A stretch of DNA of 64,000 nucleotides, taken from assembly GCA_964395715.1 (NCBI GenBank), contig CAYNAU010000002.1:310001-374000 (forward strand), in the 5' to 3' direction. The translations under genes and the position numbers were made by a program. Below the pieces are notes generated by a model, which was not told where the DNA came from, ran no database searches, and saw nothing but the letters and a program-made list of their open reading frames with translations. The DNA is from Porticoccus sp964395715. Lineage in GTDB: Bacteria > Pseudomonadota > Gammaproteobacteria > Pseudomonadales > Porticoccaceae. Positions 17,897 through 26,779 of this stretch are shown piece after piece (the first letter of the stretch is position 1; every line of letters begins with the position of its first letter).

Positions 17897-18844
17897 TCAC
17901 CTGGAAAGATGCTGCCAATCGAGCATCAGTTCCTCCCAGAGCAGATTGATATTGGGGTTTGCCGTGCTGAGCAGGCGGTTTTTTACGTGCACCAACTTGT
18001 CCAGGAAACGAAAGGAGATCACCTGCCCCAAACCCGACTGGCTTGACTTAATATCAGTCGAAACACGGTTATAGAGCCAGTCTATGGCCATCACCGCCGG
18101 GGCTTTCGTGCACTGCTCCGCCGCTGACAGCGGTATCATGACTCCGGAGCTGACGTCGTCGAGTAGCTGCTCGAATGCCTGGCGTTGCTGGAGCAGGTCA
18201 GACTCAAGAAACCGCAACGCCAATAGCGGCCGGCCCGCCGCATAGTCCATCAACTCTGGAAGCCCTTCTGATTTACCCGTCACCTGCGCCAACCAGTGGC
18301 TTGTTTCATCGCGGGAAGGCAGGGAAAAGGTCACTTTGCGACAGCGACTCCTAACCGTAGCCGGTAACCGGGACAATTCATGGCTGACGAGAATAATATA
18401 GGTATCTCGGGCAGGCTCTTCCAGGTTCTTGAGCAGGGCATTCGCCGCACTCTGGTTCATAGCTTCAGCAGGACTGATGACCACCACCTTGCGCCCACCC
18501 TGCATGGCTGTTTTGCCCAGAAACTGTCCCAGTTCCCTCACCGGGTCAATACGAATGGCCTTACCGGATTCCTCAGGCTCTATCCGCAAAAAATCCGGGT
18601 GATTCCCCGCCTTAAACAACAGACATTGCTTGCAATTGCCACAGGCAAATCCCGCCAGGGGACCATCACAGATGAGTCTGGCCGACAGCGCAGTGGCAAA
18701 CTGCTGTTTACCCACAAACTCCGGCCCAGCCAGAAGCAGTGCATGAGGCAACCGCTCACGCTCTGCCAGATCGTCCAACATCTGCCATTGGGCTTTCTGC
18801 CAGGGATAGTGCATTAACGATGGCATTATCGCGCTGTCAGTCAT
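17897..18844 (-). CDS. holB: DNA polymerase III delta' subunit
   Basis: HolB is a clamp-loader AAA+ subunit that lacks ATPase activity. The 315-aa product carries the degenerate P-loop LLAGPEFVGKQQFA, the zinc site CGNCKQCLLFKAGNHPD, and SRC motif VRSRCRKV of sensor 1 type. The ATG at 18844 overlaps the tmk stop by eight bases, so translation is coupled. A second ATG at MPSLMHYPWQ is possible, since many relatives begin close to that segment. Confidence 0.93.
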   Translation of the reverse strand: MTDSAIMPSLMHYPWQKAQWQMLDDLAERERLPHALLLAGPEFVGKQQFATALSARLICDGPLAGFACGNCKQCLLFKAGNHPDFLRIEPEESGKAIRIDPVRELGQFLGKTAMQGGRKVVVISPAEAMNQSAANALLKNLEEPARDTYIILVSHELSRLPATVRSRCRKVTFSLPSRDETSHWLAQVTGKSEGLPELMDYAAGRPLLALRFLESDLLQQRQAFEQLLDDVSSGVMIPLSAAEQCTKAPAVMAIDWLYNRVSTDIKSSQSGLGQVISFRFLDKLVHVKNRLLSTANPNINLLWEELMLDWQHLSR

Positions 18845-19478
18845 AAGCCGTGTCAACAAATGCTTCCAGGGCCTCGCCTATCGCGCTCTGAACCTGAGGC
18901 AAGGGTTGGGAGGCATCAATAATTCGATATCGGCGCGGCTCTGCCGCAGCTCTGGCAAGATAGCAATCCCTGACTGCATGAAAGAATGCCAACTTCTCCT
19001 GCTCGAAACGATCTGGCACTCCCCTTTCACTGGCCCTGGCCATACCCTGCTCAACACCGATATCAAGCAACAAGGTCAAATCCGGCCTCAGGCCGCCCTG
19101 CACCAGGGTTTCCAGTTGCGCAATTTTTTCTACAGCAACGCCGCGCCCGCCTCCCTGATAAGCATAGGTCGCATCGGTAAAACGGTCGCACAGCACCCAC
19201 CTCCCGGCATTCAAGGCTGGCCTGATCACCTGGGACAGGTGCTGCGCGCGCGCAGCAAACATCAGCAGCAGCTCCGTATTTTCATCAACGATTTCTTCCC
19301 GCGGACTGACCAGCAAACCGCGAATTTCCTCAGCCAGTGGCGTACCGCCCGGCTCACGTGTCGCGACGTAATCGAGGCCCTGCTGATCCAGCCATTTACG
19401 AATAAACGCAATATTGGTGGTTTTGCCGACACCTTCACCACCCTCTACGGTGATAAATCGTGGTTTTAGAGCACGCAT
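18837..19478 (-). CDS. tmk: Thymidylate kinase
   Basis: Tmk phosphorylates dTMP to dTDP with ATP. The 213-aa protein has the P-loop GGEGVGKTTN, the substrate DR motif in CDRFTDATYAYQGGGRG, and the lid region ASERGVPDRFEQEKLAFF. It lies between mltG and holB, as in Pseudomonas and E. coli, and overlaps holB. Confidence 0.96.
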   Translation of the reverse strand: MRALKPRFITVEGGEGVGKTTNIAFIRKWLDQQGLDYVATREPGGTPLAEEIRGLLVSPREEIVDENTELLLMFAARAQHLSQVIRPALNAGRWVLCDRFTDATYAYQGGGRGVAVEKIAQLETLVQGGLRPDLTLLLDIGVEQGMARASERGVPDRFEQEKLAFFHAVRDCYLARAAAEPRRYRIIDASQPLPQVQSAIGEALEAFVDTAYD

Positions 19479-19496
19479 ACTGAAGCCACAGTTTCC

Positions 19497-20525
19497 TTAT
19501 TTGGGTTGTGAACGATAGTCTGAGCGGCGCTGCAACTGGTACTCGCGCACCGCCTCCTGATGCTCCTCGAGGGTAACAGAAAAGTAATGGCTGCCATCAC
19601 CCTTGGCGACAAAAAACAGGCTGTCACCATCTTCGGGATGCAGGGCCGCGTGAATAGCCTCACGGCCCGGCATGGCAATGGGCGTTGGTGGCAAGCCCTT
19701 GATCAGGTAAGTGTTATAGTCGCTGTGCTGACGCAGGTGTTTGCGTCGGATATTCCCTTTGTAGGCATCCCCCAGTCCGTAGATCACGGTCGGATCTGTT
19801 TGCAGGCGCATGCCTTTCTGCAAACGTCGCACAAATACTCCCGCGATTTGGCCCCGTTCTTCAGGCACACCCGTTTCTTTTTCGATAATGGATGCCATTA
19901 TCAGCGCCTCATAGGGGTCATCGTAAGGAAGGTCAGGCGATCGATTATTCCACTCCTCCGCCAACACGTCCTGCATGCGTTGGTGGGCCCGCAGTAGAAT
20001 ATCGCGATCGGTCTCGCCTTCGCTGTAACTGTAGGTATCGGGAAAGAACCAGCCTTCGGGGTGAATGATCTCCAGGCCCAGCTGCGCCAGTATTTGCTGG
20101 TGGCTGCCCGGTGTCAGTACATGATCCAGCTTTTCAATATTGACCACTAATGACAGCCAGTCAGAGAATTTTAATCCTTCAGGAAAGGTCAGGCTGTACT
20201 GAATGACGTCCCCACTAACCCACTTTGCCAACAGATCGCGGGGTGTATCCCCGGGCTGTAACAGGTATTCTCCCGCCTTGATCCCCGTCTGGCCACTGAG
20301 GCGCCCGTAGAGTGTTAATACCCTGGGCCATTTCAGCAGTTCCTCTTTTTCCATCTGTCTCGCCTGAGCCGTCAATGACGTTCCTGCTGGGACTTTGATG
20401 GACAGCGAGCGATTGAGCTTGAGAGGGCTTTCCAGGTAATCCGTCAACCACCAGTTGGCGGCCAACAGGATGGCTGCCGCTACACAGAAAAGAACAACGA
20501 GGACCTTGCTTAAGCGCTGAAACAT
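19497..20525 (-). CDS. mltG: Endolytic murein transglycosylase
   Basis: MltG cleaves nascent glycan strands and sets peptidoglycan chain length. The 342-aa protein has one N-terminal membrane helix (VLVVLFCVAAAILLAANWWL), a LysM-like segment, and the YceG catalytic domain with the active glutamate in MASIIEKETGVPEERG. The C-terminal block PTPIAMPGREAIHAALHPE is typical. It overlaps pabC by 16 bases, indicating coupling. Confidence 0.95.
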   Translation of the reverse strand: MFQRLSKVLVVLFCVAAAILLAANWWLTDYLESPLKLNRSLSIKVPAGTSLTAQARQMEKEELLKWPRVLTLYGRLSGQTGIKAGEYLLQPGDTPRDLLAKWVSGDVIQYSLTFPEGLKFSDWLSLVVNIEKLDHVLTPGSHQQILAQLGLEIIHPEGWFFPDTYSYSEGETDRDILLRAHQRMQDVLAEEWNNRSPDLPYDDPYEALIMASIIEKETGVPEERGQIAGVFVRRLQKGMRLQTDPTVIYGLGDAYKGNIRRKHLRQHSDYNTYLIKGLPPTPIAMPGREAIHAALHPEDGDSLFFVAKGDGSHYFSVTLEEHQEAVREYQLQRRSDYRSQPK

Positions 20526-21355
20526 GCAAAATCCTGTGATAACGCACTGGAAAGGGCTTTGGTGGCCTCACCCGGCTGCCATTGACCCACTTCAGCGATA
20601 TGTCTTACCGGCCAGATACCGGCTACAGAGTTGCATAAAAACAATTCCTCCATGCCCGATAGCTTATCCAGTGTTAGCTCTGCTTCGCGAACGGTATGGT
20701 CCAGGGATGGCATCAGCTTGTCCATAAGGTACTGGCGCATGACACCCGCCACACCGCAGTTTCGCAGACTGGGGGTTGACCAGCTACCATCCTGATAACA
20801 GAACAAATTGGTCATTGTTCCCTCGATGATATGGCCCTCACTATTCCGCATCAGACCCTCCTGGTACTGATCCTGCCACTCCATGCGGGCCAGCACCTGT
20901 TCCAGACGGTTAAGATGTTTGATGCCAGCTAACCACGGGGCTATGGCAAGTCGCTGTTCACAGACCGTCACGGAAACCCCTTTGGTTGCCCAACAATCGG
21001 GATAGTCAGGCAGCGGCCCCCAATGCACAATGAGATTTGGCGGGATGTCGGGATCCGTTCGGTAACCCCTCGCACCCTCACCTGCGGTGCATATCACTTT
21101 CACCACACCGTGATCTGGGGCGCGACTGAGCAGCATGTCGAGGTGGGACTGAACAATGGTTGAATCAAGCGGTATGGAAAGTCGCCCTGCACCACGCTTT
21201 AAGCGTCCGAGATGCAGATCTGCCAGCAGCAGCTTGCCGCCACTGAGACGAATGCTCTCAAAGACACCATGTCCGTAGGCCAGGCCGCGATCTCGCACCG
21301 AAATATCGTCCGACCAGTGACCGTTGACCAGACAGTAGCCCTCAACTGCACCCAT
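20510..21355 (-). CDS. pabC: Aminodeoxychorismate lyase
   Basis: PabC is a fold-type IV PLP enzyme that converts 4-amino-4-deoxychorismate to p-aminobenzoate and pyruvate for folate synthesis. The PLP lysine is Lys146 in AGIKHLNRLEQV, and the phosphate-binding region is EGTMTNLFCY. The 281-aa length is slightly above the E. coli enzyme. In most gammaproteobacteria fabF lies between acpP and pabC. Here 91 bases with a terminator lie there instead, so pabC needs its own promoter or readthrough. The ATG at 21355 lacks a clear ribosome site. Confidence 0.92.
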   Translation of the reverse strand: MGAVEGYCLVNGHWSDDISVRDRGLAYGHGVFESIRLSGGKLLLADLHLGRLKRGAGRLSIPLDSTIVQSHLDMLLSRAPDHGVVKVICTAGEGARGYRTDPDIPPNLIVHWGPLPDYPDCWATKGVSVTVCEQRLAIAPWLAGIKHLNRLEQVLARMEWQDQYQEGLMRNSEGHIIEGTMTNLFCYQDGSWSTPSLRNCGVAGVMRQYLMDKLMPSLDHTVREAELTLDKLSGMEELFLCNSVAGIWPVRHIAEVGQWQPGEATKALSSALSQDFACFSA

Positions 21356-21396
21356 GGTATGAATCAGTTCGACTTGTCAGAAAATGTTAGAAATAA

Positions 21397-21424
21397 AAAA
21401 GCCGCTCGCAATGGAGCGGCTTTT
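21397..21424 (-). terminator. Terminator downstream of acpP
   Basis: AAAAGCCGCTC and GAGCGGCTTTT form an 11-bp stem with a 6-base loop, followed on the minus strand by a T-run. It separates acpP from pabC. Confidence 0.88.
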
Positions 21425-21446
21425 ATCAGTCAACAACCCAGCAGCA

Positions 21447-21683
21447 TTAGCCAAGGTTGGCGTTGATGTAATCAATCGCGTTTTGGACTGTGGCAATTTT
21501 CTCAGCTTCTTCATCGGGAATCTCAGTATCGAATTCCTCTTCCAAAGCCATGATCAGTTCAACGGTATCCAGAGAGTCCGCGCCCAAATCTTCAACAAAA
21601 GAAGACTCGGGTTTAACGTCTTCTTCTTTAACGCCCAGTTGTTCTGCAACCATTTTGGCTACGCGTTCTTCAATGCTGCTCAT
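21447..21683 (-). CDS. acpP: Acyl carrier protein
   Basis: AcpP carries growing acyl chains on a 4'-phosphopantetheine attached to the serine of GADSLDTVEL. The 78-aa acidic sequence is canonical. AGGAGAG precedes the ATG. A separate promoter at 21786-21814 and a terminator at 21397-21424 make a monocistronic message likely, fitting the high expression expected of this protein. Confidence 0.98.
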   Translation of the reverse strand: MSSIEERVAKMVAEQLGVKEEDVKPESSFVEDLGADSLDTVELIMALEEEFDTEIPDEEAEKIATVQNAIDYINANLG

Positions 21684-21785
21684 GATATTTATTCTCTCCT
21701 GTATTAAGAAAGTATTCTGTTGCCCGGCCCTTTAAAAAACCACCCCACAACAAAAAATCTGTTATTGACGGCATGTCAGGCGCGC

Positions 21786-21814
21786 ATTTTACCTCAAATA
21801 CCGCACGCTGTAAC
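21786..21814 (-). promoter_or_regulatory. Candidate acpP promoter
   Basis: On the minus strand GTTACA, a 17-base spacer and TAAAAT lie in the 173-base fabG-acpP gap, about 100 bases before acpP. A GCGCGCC discriminator-like stretch follows the -10. Confidence 0.55.
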
Positions 21815-21856
21815 CGCTTTCGATAAAATCCTAATATTCACTGAAAATACAGTGCA

Positions 21857-22600
21857 TTAGGCCATATACAGCCCGCCGTTGACGTGGATGTTCTCGCCGG
21901 TGACATAGGCACCACCCTCTCCCACCAGAAAGTCCACCACAGCCGCAATTTCTTCCGGCTCTCCCAGGCGATTCAGGGGTACCTGAGAGAGGATGGCCTC
22001 CCGCTGGGCTTCTGCAAGCTCTTTGGTCATGTCGGTGTCGATAAACCCGGGGGATACGGCATTTACAGTAATGTTGCGCGGCCCCAGTTCCTTGGCCAGA
22101 GAACGGGTAAACCCACCCACACCCGCTTTGGTGGCGCAGTAATTGGTCTGACCCACATTGCCCATCGCACCCACCACGGAGCTGATGTTGACAATGCGAC
22201 CCCAGCGAGCCTTGGTCATACCCCTCAGACAGGCCTTACTCAGGCGATAAATGGAGTTGAGGTTAGTGTCGATAACATCAAACCACTCATCATCTTTCAT
22301 GCGCATTAACAGATTATCCTTCGTGATGCCGGCGTTATTCACCAGAATAAGCGGCGCACCGTAGGTTTCGGTAATCGTGCTTATCAGGCTATCTACCGAC
22401 TCCTGACTGGCCACATCGAGTACCATACCGGCACCTTTAATGCCTTTCTCCGCAAAGCGCGCGGAAATCTTATCTGCACCCGATGCGGAGGTTGCCGTTC
22501 CTATAACGATGGCCCCCTGGGCACCCAGGCTGTCAGAAATTGCTGCCCCGATACCACGACTGGCTCCCGTGACCAACGCAATTTTATCCTGCAAACTCAT
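21857..22600 (-). CDS. fabG: 3-oxoacyl-[acyl-carrier-protein] reductase
   Basis: FabG reduces 3-oxoacyl-ACP with NADPH in each elongation cycle. The 247-aa short-chain dehydrogenase has the cofactor motif TGASRGIGAAI, NNAG at about residue 88, and the catalytic Ser and YxxxK in ISSVVGAMGNVGQTNYCATK. The C-terminus ENIHVNGGLYMA is typical. It lies 31 bases after fabD. Confidence 0.97.
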   Translation of the reverse strand: MSLQDKIALVTGASRGIGAAISDSLGAQGAIVIGTATSASGADKISARFAEKGIKGAGMVLDVASQESVDSLISTITETYGAPLILVNNAGITKDNLLMRMKDDEWFDVIDTNLNSIYRLSKACLRGMTKARWGRIVNISSVVGAMGNVGQTNYCATKAGVGGFTRSLAKELGPRNITVNAVSPGFIDTDMTKELAEAQREAILSQVPLNRLGEPEEIAAVVDFLVGEGGAYVTGENIHVNGGLYMA

Positions 22601-22631
22601 ATTTCTCTCCTTTTTCTAAACACCACCGCAG

Positions 22632-23567
22632 TTAAACAGCGGCCAATGCCTCTTCGAGACAACCACAGTCTTCTGTAGCATAGCTGTTTAATGAGCGTTC
22701 GATTCTTTTGCCAAGACCGCTGAGAACCTTGCCAGCCCCACATTCCACCAGGGTATCAATACCACTGGCAGTGAGGGTGTTGACACAGTCCACCCAGAGC
22801 ACGGGTGCGGTAATTTGCTCAATCATCAGCTGCTTGATCTTTTCCGGGTCACTCTCTGTTTTGGCGTGGACATTGTGCACAATCAGCACCTGAGGAGCGG
22901 AAAACTCGGTGGCGAGAATTTCACTGGCCAGACGATCAGCCGCTGGCTTCATCAGGTTGGTATGGAAAGGTGCACTAACCGGCAATGGCATCGCCCTTTT
23001 GGCTCCCGCCGCCTTGCAGCCTTCGATGGCCCGTTCAACCGCCGCCGCATTCCCGGCAATCACTACCTGGCCAGGAGAGTTAAAATTGACCGCGGCAACT
23101 TCCTCTCCCTGGCATGCTTCCTCACAAACCGCCTTGATCTTGTCATCGTCCAGGCCAATGATGGCTGCCATCGCACCTTCACCTGGCGCCACTGCATCCT
23201 GCATATAAGCTCCACGATTGCGCACCAGCCGCACAGCGTCCGGGAAAGCCACCACACCGGAGCAGACCAGAGCAGACCACTCACCGAGACTGTGACCGGC
23301 CATGAGGGCTGGCTGGGCACCATTTTCCTGTTGCCAGATACGCCATACAGCCACACTGGCAGTCAGCAACAGCGGCTGGGTGCGCTCGGTCAGGGTGATA
23401 TCTTCCTGGGTACCGTTTTGCACAAGATTCCAGAGGTCGTAGCCAAGCACTGCTGATGCTTCAGCAAAGGTGTCACCGACAACAGGATATTTGTCAGCAA
23501 GATCTGCCAGCATGCCCAGCTTTTGGGACCCCTGTCCGGGAAAGACAAATGCGAGATTATTTTTCAT
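22632..23567 (-). CDS. fabD: Malonyl-CoA:ACP transacylase
   Basis: FabD moves malonyl groups from CoA to AcpP. The 311-aa protein begins MKNNLAFVFPGQGSQ, and the catalytic serine lies in GHSLGEWSAL. The acyl-transferase histidine is in PVSAPFHTNLM. The ATG at 23567 has AGAGG five bases upstream and overlaps the plsX stop by 11 bases. The open frame continues upstream, but family alignment supports this start. Confidence 0.96.
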   Translation of the reverse strand: MKNNLAFVFPGQGSQKLGMLADLADKYPVVGDTFAEASAVLGYDLWNLVQNGTQEDITLTERTQPLLLTASVAVWRIWQQENGAQPALMAGHSLGEWSALVCSGVVAFPDAVRLVRNRGAYMQDAVAPGEGAMAAIIGLDDDKIKAVCEEACQGEEVAAVNFNSPGQVVIAGNAAAVERAIEGCKAAGAKRAMPLPVSAPFHTNLMKPAADRLASEILATEFSAPQVLIVHNVHAKTESDPEKIKQLMIEQITAPVLWVDCVNTLTASGIDTLVECGAGKVLSGLGKRIERSLNSYATEDCGCLEEALAAV

Positions 23568-24594
23568 CGAATACCTCTGATTGATTACTTTTTTCAGCCA
23601 GCCGACCCTCAATCAGCGTCGGCAGGTCTTTTTCAACTTCTTCTAGAGCAACTTCCACCGCCCTGGCAAAGCCCGTTACAGAGGCCCCGCCATGACTTTT
23701 CACCACGACCCCGCGCAGGCCAAGCATACTCGCTCCATTATATCGGGCGGGGTCGACATGATTTATCAGACGTTTCAGTGCCGGTTTCATCAATAGTGCC
23801 CCCAGCCGGGCCAGCATGCTCTCAGACAGAGTCTGTTGCAAAAGCCCCTGTATCATTTTTGCCACACCTTCGCCGGTTTTTAACGCCACATTGCCACTGA
23901 AGCCGTCACAGACCACGATATCTGCTACGCCGGAGAAAAGTGCGTCGCCTTCGACAAAACCGATGTAGTTGATACCGGGATCCGCCTTTATCAATTCAGC
24001 AGCATCCAGTATTTCCTGTCGACCTTTTATGGCCTCTACACCAATATTCAACAAACCGACGGAAGGAGCGGATGAAGATGGCGACATCGCGACCAGAGAG
24101 GACATCAACGCAAATTCATACAACTGTCGGGCAGTACACTCCAGGTTAGCTCCCAGATCGAGCAGATAGGTATAACCACGACTGGTCGGCACCCGTGTAC
24201 AGATGGCAGGACGACTGATACCGGTCAAGGTGCCAAGCTGAAACAGTGACATCGCCATCAGGGCGCCGGTATTCCCGGCACTGACACAGGCTTGGGCTGA
24301 TCCTTCTTTGACCAACTGTACCGCCTTCCACATGGAGGATTCGCGCTTATTGCGCAGGGCACTGCCGGGTTTTTCATCCATGGCAACGGCCTGCTCGCAA
24401 TGGAGCACACTCAGGCGCCCGGCAAAGCTTTCAATGTCGGCGTTTAATAAGGGCTGGATAGCTTGTTGATCGCCACAGAGGACAGCCTTCAGATGAGGGT
24501 GCTGGCGAAGTATATCGAGAGATGCGGGTACCGTGATGCGGGGACCGAAATCCCCGCCCATGGCGTCAATGGCGAGACAGCGAGAGTCAGCCAA
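23557..24594 (-). CDS. plsX: Phosphate acyltransferase
   Basis: PlsX makes acyl-phosphate from acyl-ACP, the first step of the PlsX/PlsY route to phosphatidic acid. Motifs: AIDAMGGDFGPRITVPA at the N-terminus, ALRNKRESSMWKAVQLVKEG, and AGNTGALMAMS. The start is the TTG at 24594, since no ATG lies before the conserved GGDFGP block, and the 345-aa length is right. The ribosome site is weak. It follows rpmF, with fabH absent between plsX and fabD, as in Pseudomonas. Confidence 0.94.
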   Translation of the reverse strand: MADSRCLAIDAMGGDFGPRITVPASLDILRQHPHLKAVLCGDQQAIQPLLNADIESFAGRLSVLHCEQAVAMDEKPGSALRNKRESSMWKAVQLVKEGSAQACVSAGNTGALMAMSLFQLGTLTGISRPAICTRVPTSRGYTYLLDLGANLECTARQLYEFALMSSLVAMSPSSSAPSVGLLNIGVEAIKGRQEILDAAELIKADPGINYIGFVEGDALFSGVADIVVCDGFSGNVALKTGEGVAKMIQGLLQQTLSESMLARLGALLMKPALKRLINHVDPARYNGASMLGLRGVVVKSHGGASVTGFARAVEVALEEVEKDLPTLIEGRLAEKSNQSEVFDEK

Positions 24595-24619
24595 AAAAAT
24601 ACGTTCAGGTCAGTAGGGA

Positions 24620-24799
24620 TTAGTCTTCAGCAGAAGCTACGACTTTCTTACCGCGGTAAAAACCATCAGCTGAAACGTGGTGACGACGATGCTTTTCACC
24701 ACTGACCGGATCAACGGACAAAGTGGGTCCAGTCAACGCATCATGTGAACGACGCATGCCACGCTTGGAACGGGTTTTACGGTTCTGTTGAACGGCCAT
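24620..24799 (-). CDS. rpmF: 50S ribosomal protein L32
   Basis: L32 is a small basic protein of the large ribosomal subunit. The 59-aa sequence begins MAVQQNRKTRSKRGMRRSHD and ends near FYRGKKVVASAED. It has the expected QQNRKTRSKRGMRRSHDAL block and lacks the zinc-binding cysteines of the C+ paralogue. AGGAG lies six bases before the ATG. It sits between yceD and plsX, the conserved order. Confidence 0.97.
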   Translation of the reverse strand: MAVQQNRKTRSKRGMRRSHDALTGPTLSVDPVSGEKHRRHHVSADGFYRGKKVVASAED

Positions 24800-24832
24800 T
24801 TTATACTCCTGATAAAAACTGTCTGTTATCTG

Positions 24833-25372
24833 TTAATTGTCGGAGCCACTGTTCTTCAGTTGCTCCAAAATACTAAAAGGGTTTTCCTTTTCGGAATCCC
24901 CTGAATCTTCAACGGCTGAAACATGCGACTCAGCCTGGCAGGTATCTTGTGGATGGTAAGTTACAAAGGGCAATGCCAGTAACAGTTCATCCTCAACCAT
25001 CGCGGACAAATCCGCAGTCTCCTGCTCTACCACCCACGGGTCCAGATCACTTGGAAGCGATTTTGCCTCTTCTTCGGACCACACAATACCCAGCCGGAAA
25101 TCCACAGCAAGTGGCAGAGTCATGGGCTGAAGGCAGCGCTGACAAGCCACTTCCACCGTCGTATCCACATGCCCCGCCACCACTTTTCGCCCTTGCTCAG
25201 CCATCTCAAATACGAGCTCAGCATGGATGGGCGCGTTGATTGCTAGCACGGCATCCCGTAATCTTTCACAGTGCCCGGCAGATACCTGCCCCGACAGGAC
25301 TTCGCCCTGATTGGCCAAGCGTCTGGGATCCAGAATCCTAGGCAATTGACTTCTCTGAGGGGGTGTCGACAT
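24833..25372 (-). CDS. yceD: 23S rRNA accumulation protein YceD (DUF177)
   Basis: YceD (DUF177) is needed for normal 23S rRNA levels in bacteria and plastids. The 179-aa protein shows the conserved cysteine pair VACQRCLQPMTLPL, then LDPWVVEQETADLSAMVEDELLLALP and the C-terminal ENPFSILEQLK. It heads the yceD-rpmF-plsX-fabD-fabG run. The predicted transcription start lies only a few bases before its ATG, so the message may be nearly leaderless. Confidence 0.92.
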   Translation of the reverse strand: MSTPPQRSQLPRILDPRRLANQGEVLSGQVSAGHCERLRDAVLAINAPIHAELVFEMAEQGRKVVAGHVDTTVEVACQRCLQPMTLPLAVDFRLGIVWSEEEAKSLPSDLDPWVVEQETADLSAMVEDELLLALPFVTYHPQDTCQAESHVSAVEDSGDSEKENPFSILEQLKNSGSDN

Positions 25373-25381
25373 AGGCGCGCC

Positions 25382-25410
25382 ATAATAGTGATATCACTTT
25401 GATCTGTCAA
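25382..25410 (-). promoter_or_regulatory. Strong sigma-70 promoter of the yceD-fab operon with internal palindrome
   Basis: On the minus strand TTGACA, a 17-base spacer and TATTAT form a nearly consensus promoter. The spacer contains the 12-bp perfect palindrome AGTGATATCACT at 25387-25398, well placed for a repressor to block RNA polymerase. The expected start is near 25375, about 0-4 bases before the ATG at 25372. No regulator of this site is identified. Confidence 0.72.
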
Positions 25411-25526
25411 AGAAAAATTCCTTCAGATCAGGGAGATCCAGCATCATTTATTGAACCTGGTAAAAACGCTAAAAAAGCTTACCTGCGTAAATGCCAAAAT
25501 ACCCACCACCAGAGCCTGGAGACCCC

Positions 25527-26105
25527 TTGCAACAACTGATTCTCGCTTCCTCATCAAGCTACCGGAAAAGCCTGCTTGACCGCCTGTGCTTACCCTACAT
25601 TGCACATGCTCCTGATATCGATGAGCAACGGCTTCCCGACGAAACACCTGACACCATGGTGCGCAGGCTCTCCGAGGGTAAGGCGCGCGCTGTCAGCGCC
25701 CTATATCCAAACAGTCTCATTATTGGCTCCGACCAGGTTGCCGTCATTGATGACAGCGTACTGACCAAGCCCGGAAACCTGGCCAATGCGCAACAACAAC
25801 TGCGCAGGCAGTCTGGGCAAGAGGTACAGTTCCTTACCGGCCTGGCGCTGCTTAACAGTGCCAACGGCAACTGTCAGGTGGATATCGTTGCTACAGATGT
25901 GGTGTTCAGGTTGCTTGAAGAGGCTGAAATCTGTGCCTACCTGGAGCGTGACGAGCCCTACAGCTGTGCCGGCAGCTTTCGCAGTGAAGGGCTGGGCATT
26001 ACCCTTTTTGATGCTGTCAACACCAGCGACCCCACCGCCCTGATTGGGCTACCGTTGATCCGGCTCTGTCAAATGCTGCGCAATGAAAACTACAAATTAC
26101 TTTAG
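25527..26105 (+). CDS. Maf/YceF family nucleoside triphosphate pyrophosphatase
   Basis: Maf proteins hydrolyse non-canonical or modified nucleotides. The YceF subgroup acts on 7-methyl-GTP. Motifs: LILASSSSYRKSLL at the start, DIDEQ, GSDQVAVIDD, and CAGSFRSEGLGITLFD with the catalytic aspartate in the GSDQ block. I place the start at the TTG at 25527: GGAG lies five bases upstream and the 192-aa product matches E. coli YceF. The ATG at 25491 would add 12 proline-rich residues and has no ribosome site. It diverges from yceD and overlaps the next gene's end by four bases. Confidence 0.9.
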   Translation: MQQLILASSSSYRKSLLDRLCLPYIAHAPDIDEQRLPDETPDTMVRRLSEGKARAVSALYPNSLIIGSDQVAVIDDSVLTKPGNLANAQQQLRRQSGQEVQFLTGLALLNSANGNCQVDIVATDVVFRLLEEAEICAYLERDEPYSCAGSFRSEGLGITLFDAVNTSDPTALIGLPLIRLCQMLRNENYKLL

Positions 26106-26776
26106 TTTAAACCTTTATCTATCTGTTTTTTATAATTATCTATAACACCATTAATTAAGGGAAACTGGTCAATACAGGCCAACGGCTGGTATTTCTGCAA
26201 CCGGTCGGGATGATGCGCACCGTAACTCACGGCAACCCTCGGCACCCCGGCACTGACAGCCATAGCGAGGTCAAACTCCGTGTCACCAACCATCAGCGTC
26301 TGTTCGGGTACAACCTGAAACTCACCCATCAATTCCAACAACATCCTGGGATCGGGCTTGCCCGCAGTTTCATCGGCACAGCGGCTGCCATGGAAAAAAC
26401 CATCCAAACCCCGCGCTCTCAGCACCCGATCCAGACCACGGCGACTCTTTCCTGTTGCCACAGTGAGCAGGTAACCTTGCTCATGCAATGACTCCAGTGT
26501 CTCCATCACCCCATCAAAAAAGGGTGACGGCTCCCTGTCCTGCTCAACAAAGTGCCGGGAGTAACTGTCGCGCATGGCGAAAATATGCTTGCTTTCAATA
26601 CCTGGAAACAGCGTTTCCAGGGCATCTATCAGTCCAAGACCGACAATATCCCTTGCCGCATCGTGATGTGGCGGCGGCAAACCAATTTCTTCTGCGGCGA
26701 GACAGATACAGGTGACGATTCGCGCCAACGAATCACAGAGCGTTCCATCCCAGTCAAACACCAACAACTTCGCCAT
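26102..26776 (-). CDS. HAD-IA hydrolase, phosphoglycolate phosphatase-like
   Basis: This 224-aa haloacid-dehalogenase-type phosphatase has the nucleophile motif VFDWDGTLCDS, a helical cap, the lysine region ATGKSRRGLDRVL, and the acidic motif VGDTEFDLAMAVSAG. A HAD gene in this place directly after rluC also occurs in Pseudomonas. The substrate is unproven. It lies three bases after rluC, so it is cotranscribed. Confidence 0.88.
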   Translation of the reverse strand: MAKLLVFDWDGTLCDSLARIVTCICLAAEEIGLPPPHHDAARDIVGLGLIDALETLFPGIESKHIFAMRDSYSRHFVEQDREPSPFFDGVMETLESLHEQGYLLTVATGKSRRGLDRVLRARGLDGFFHGSRCADETAGKPDPRMLLELMGEFQVVPEQTLMVGDTEFDLAMAVSAGVPRVAVSYGAHHPDRLQKYQPLACIDQFPLINGVIDNYKKQIDKGLN

Positions 26777-26779
26777 GTA

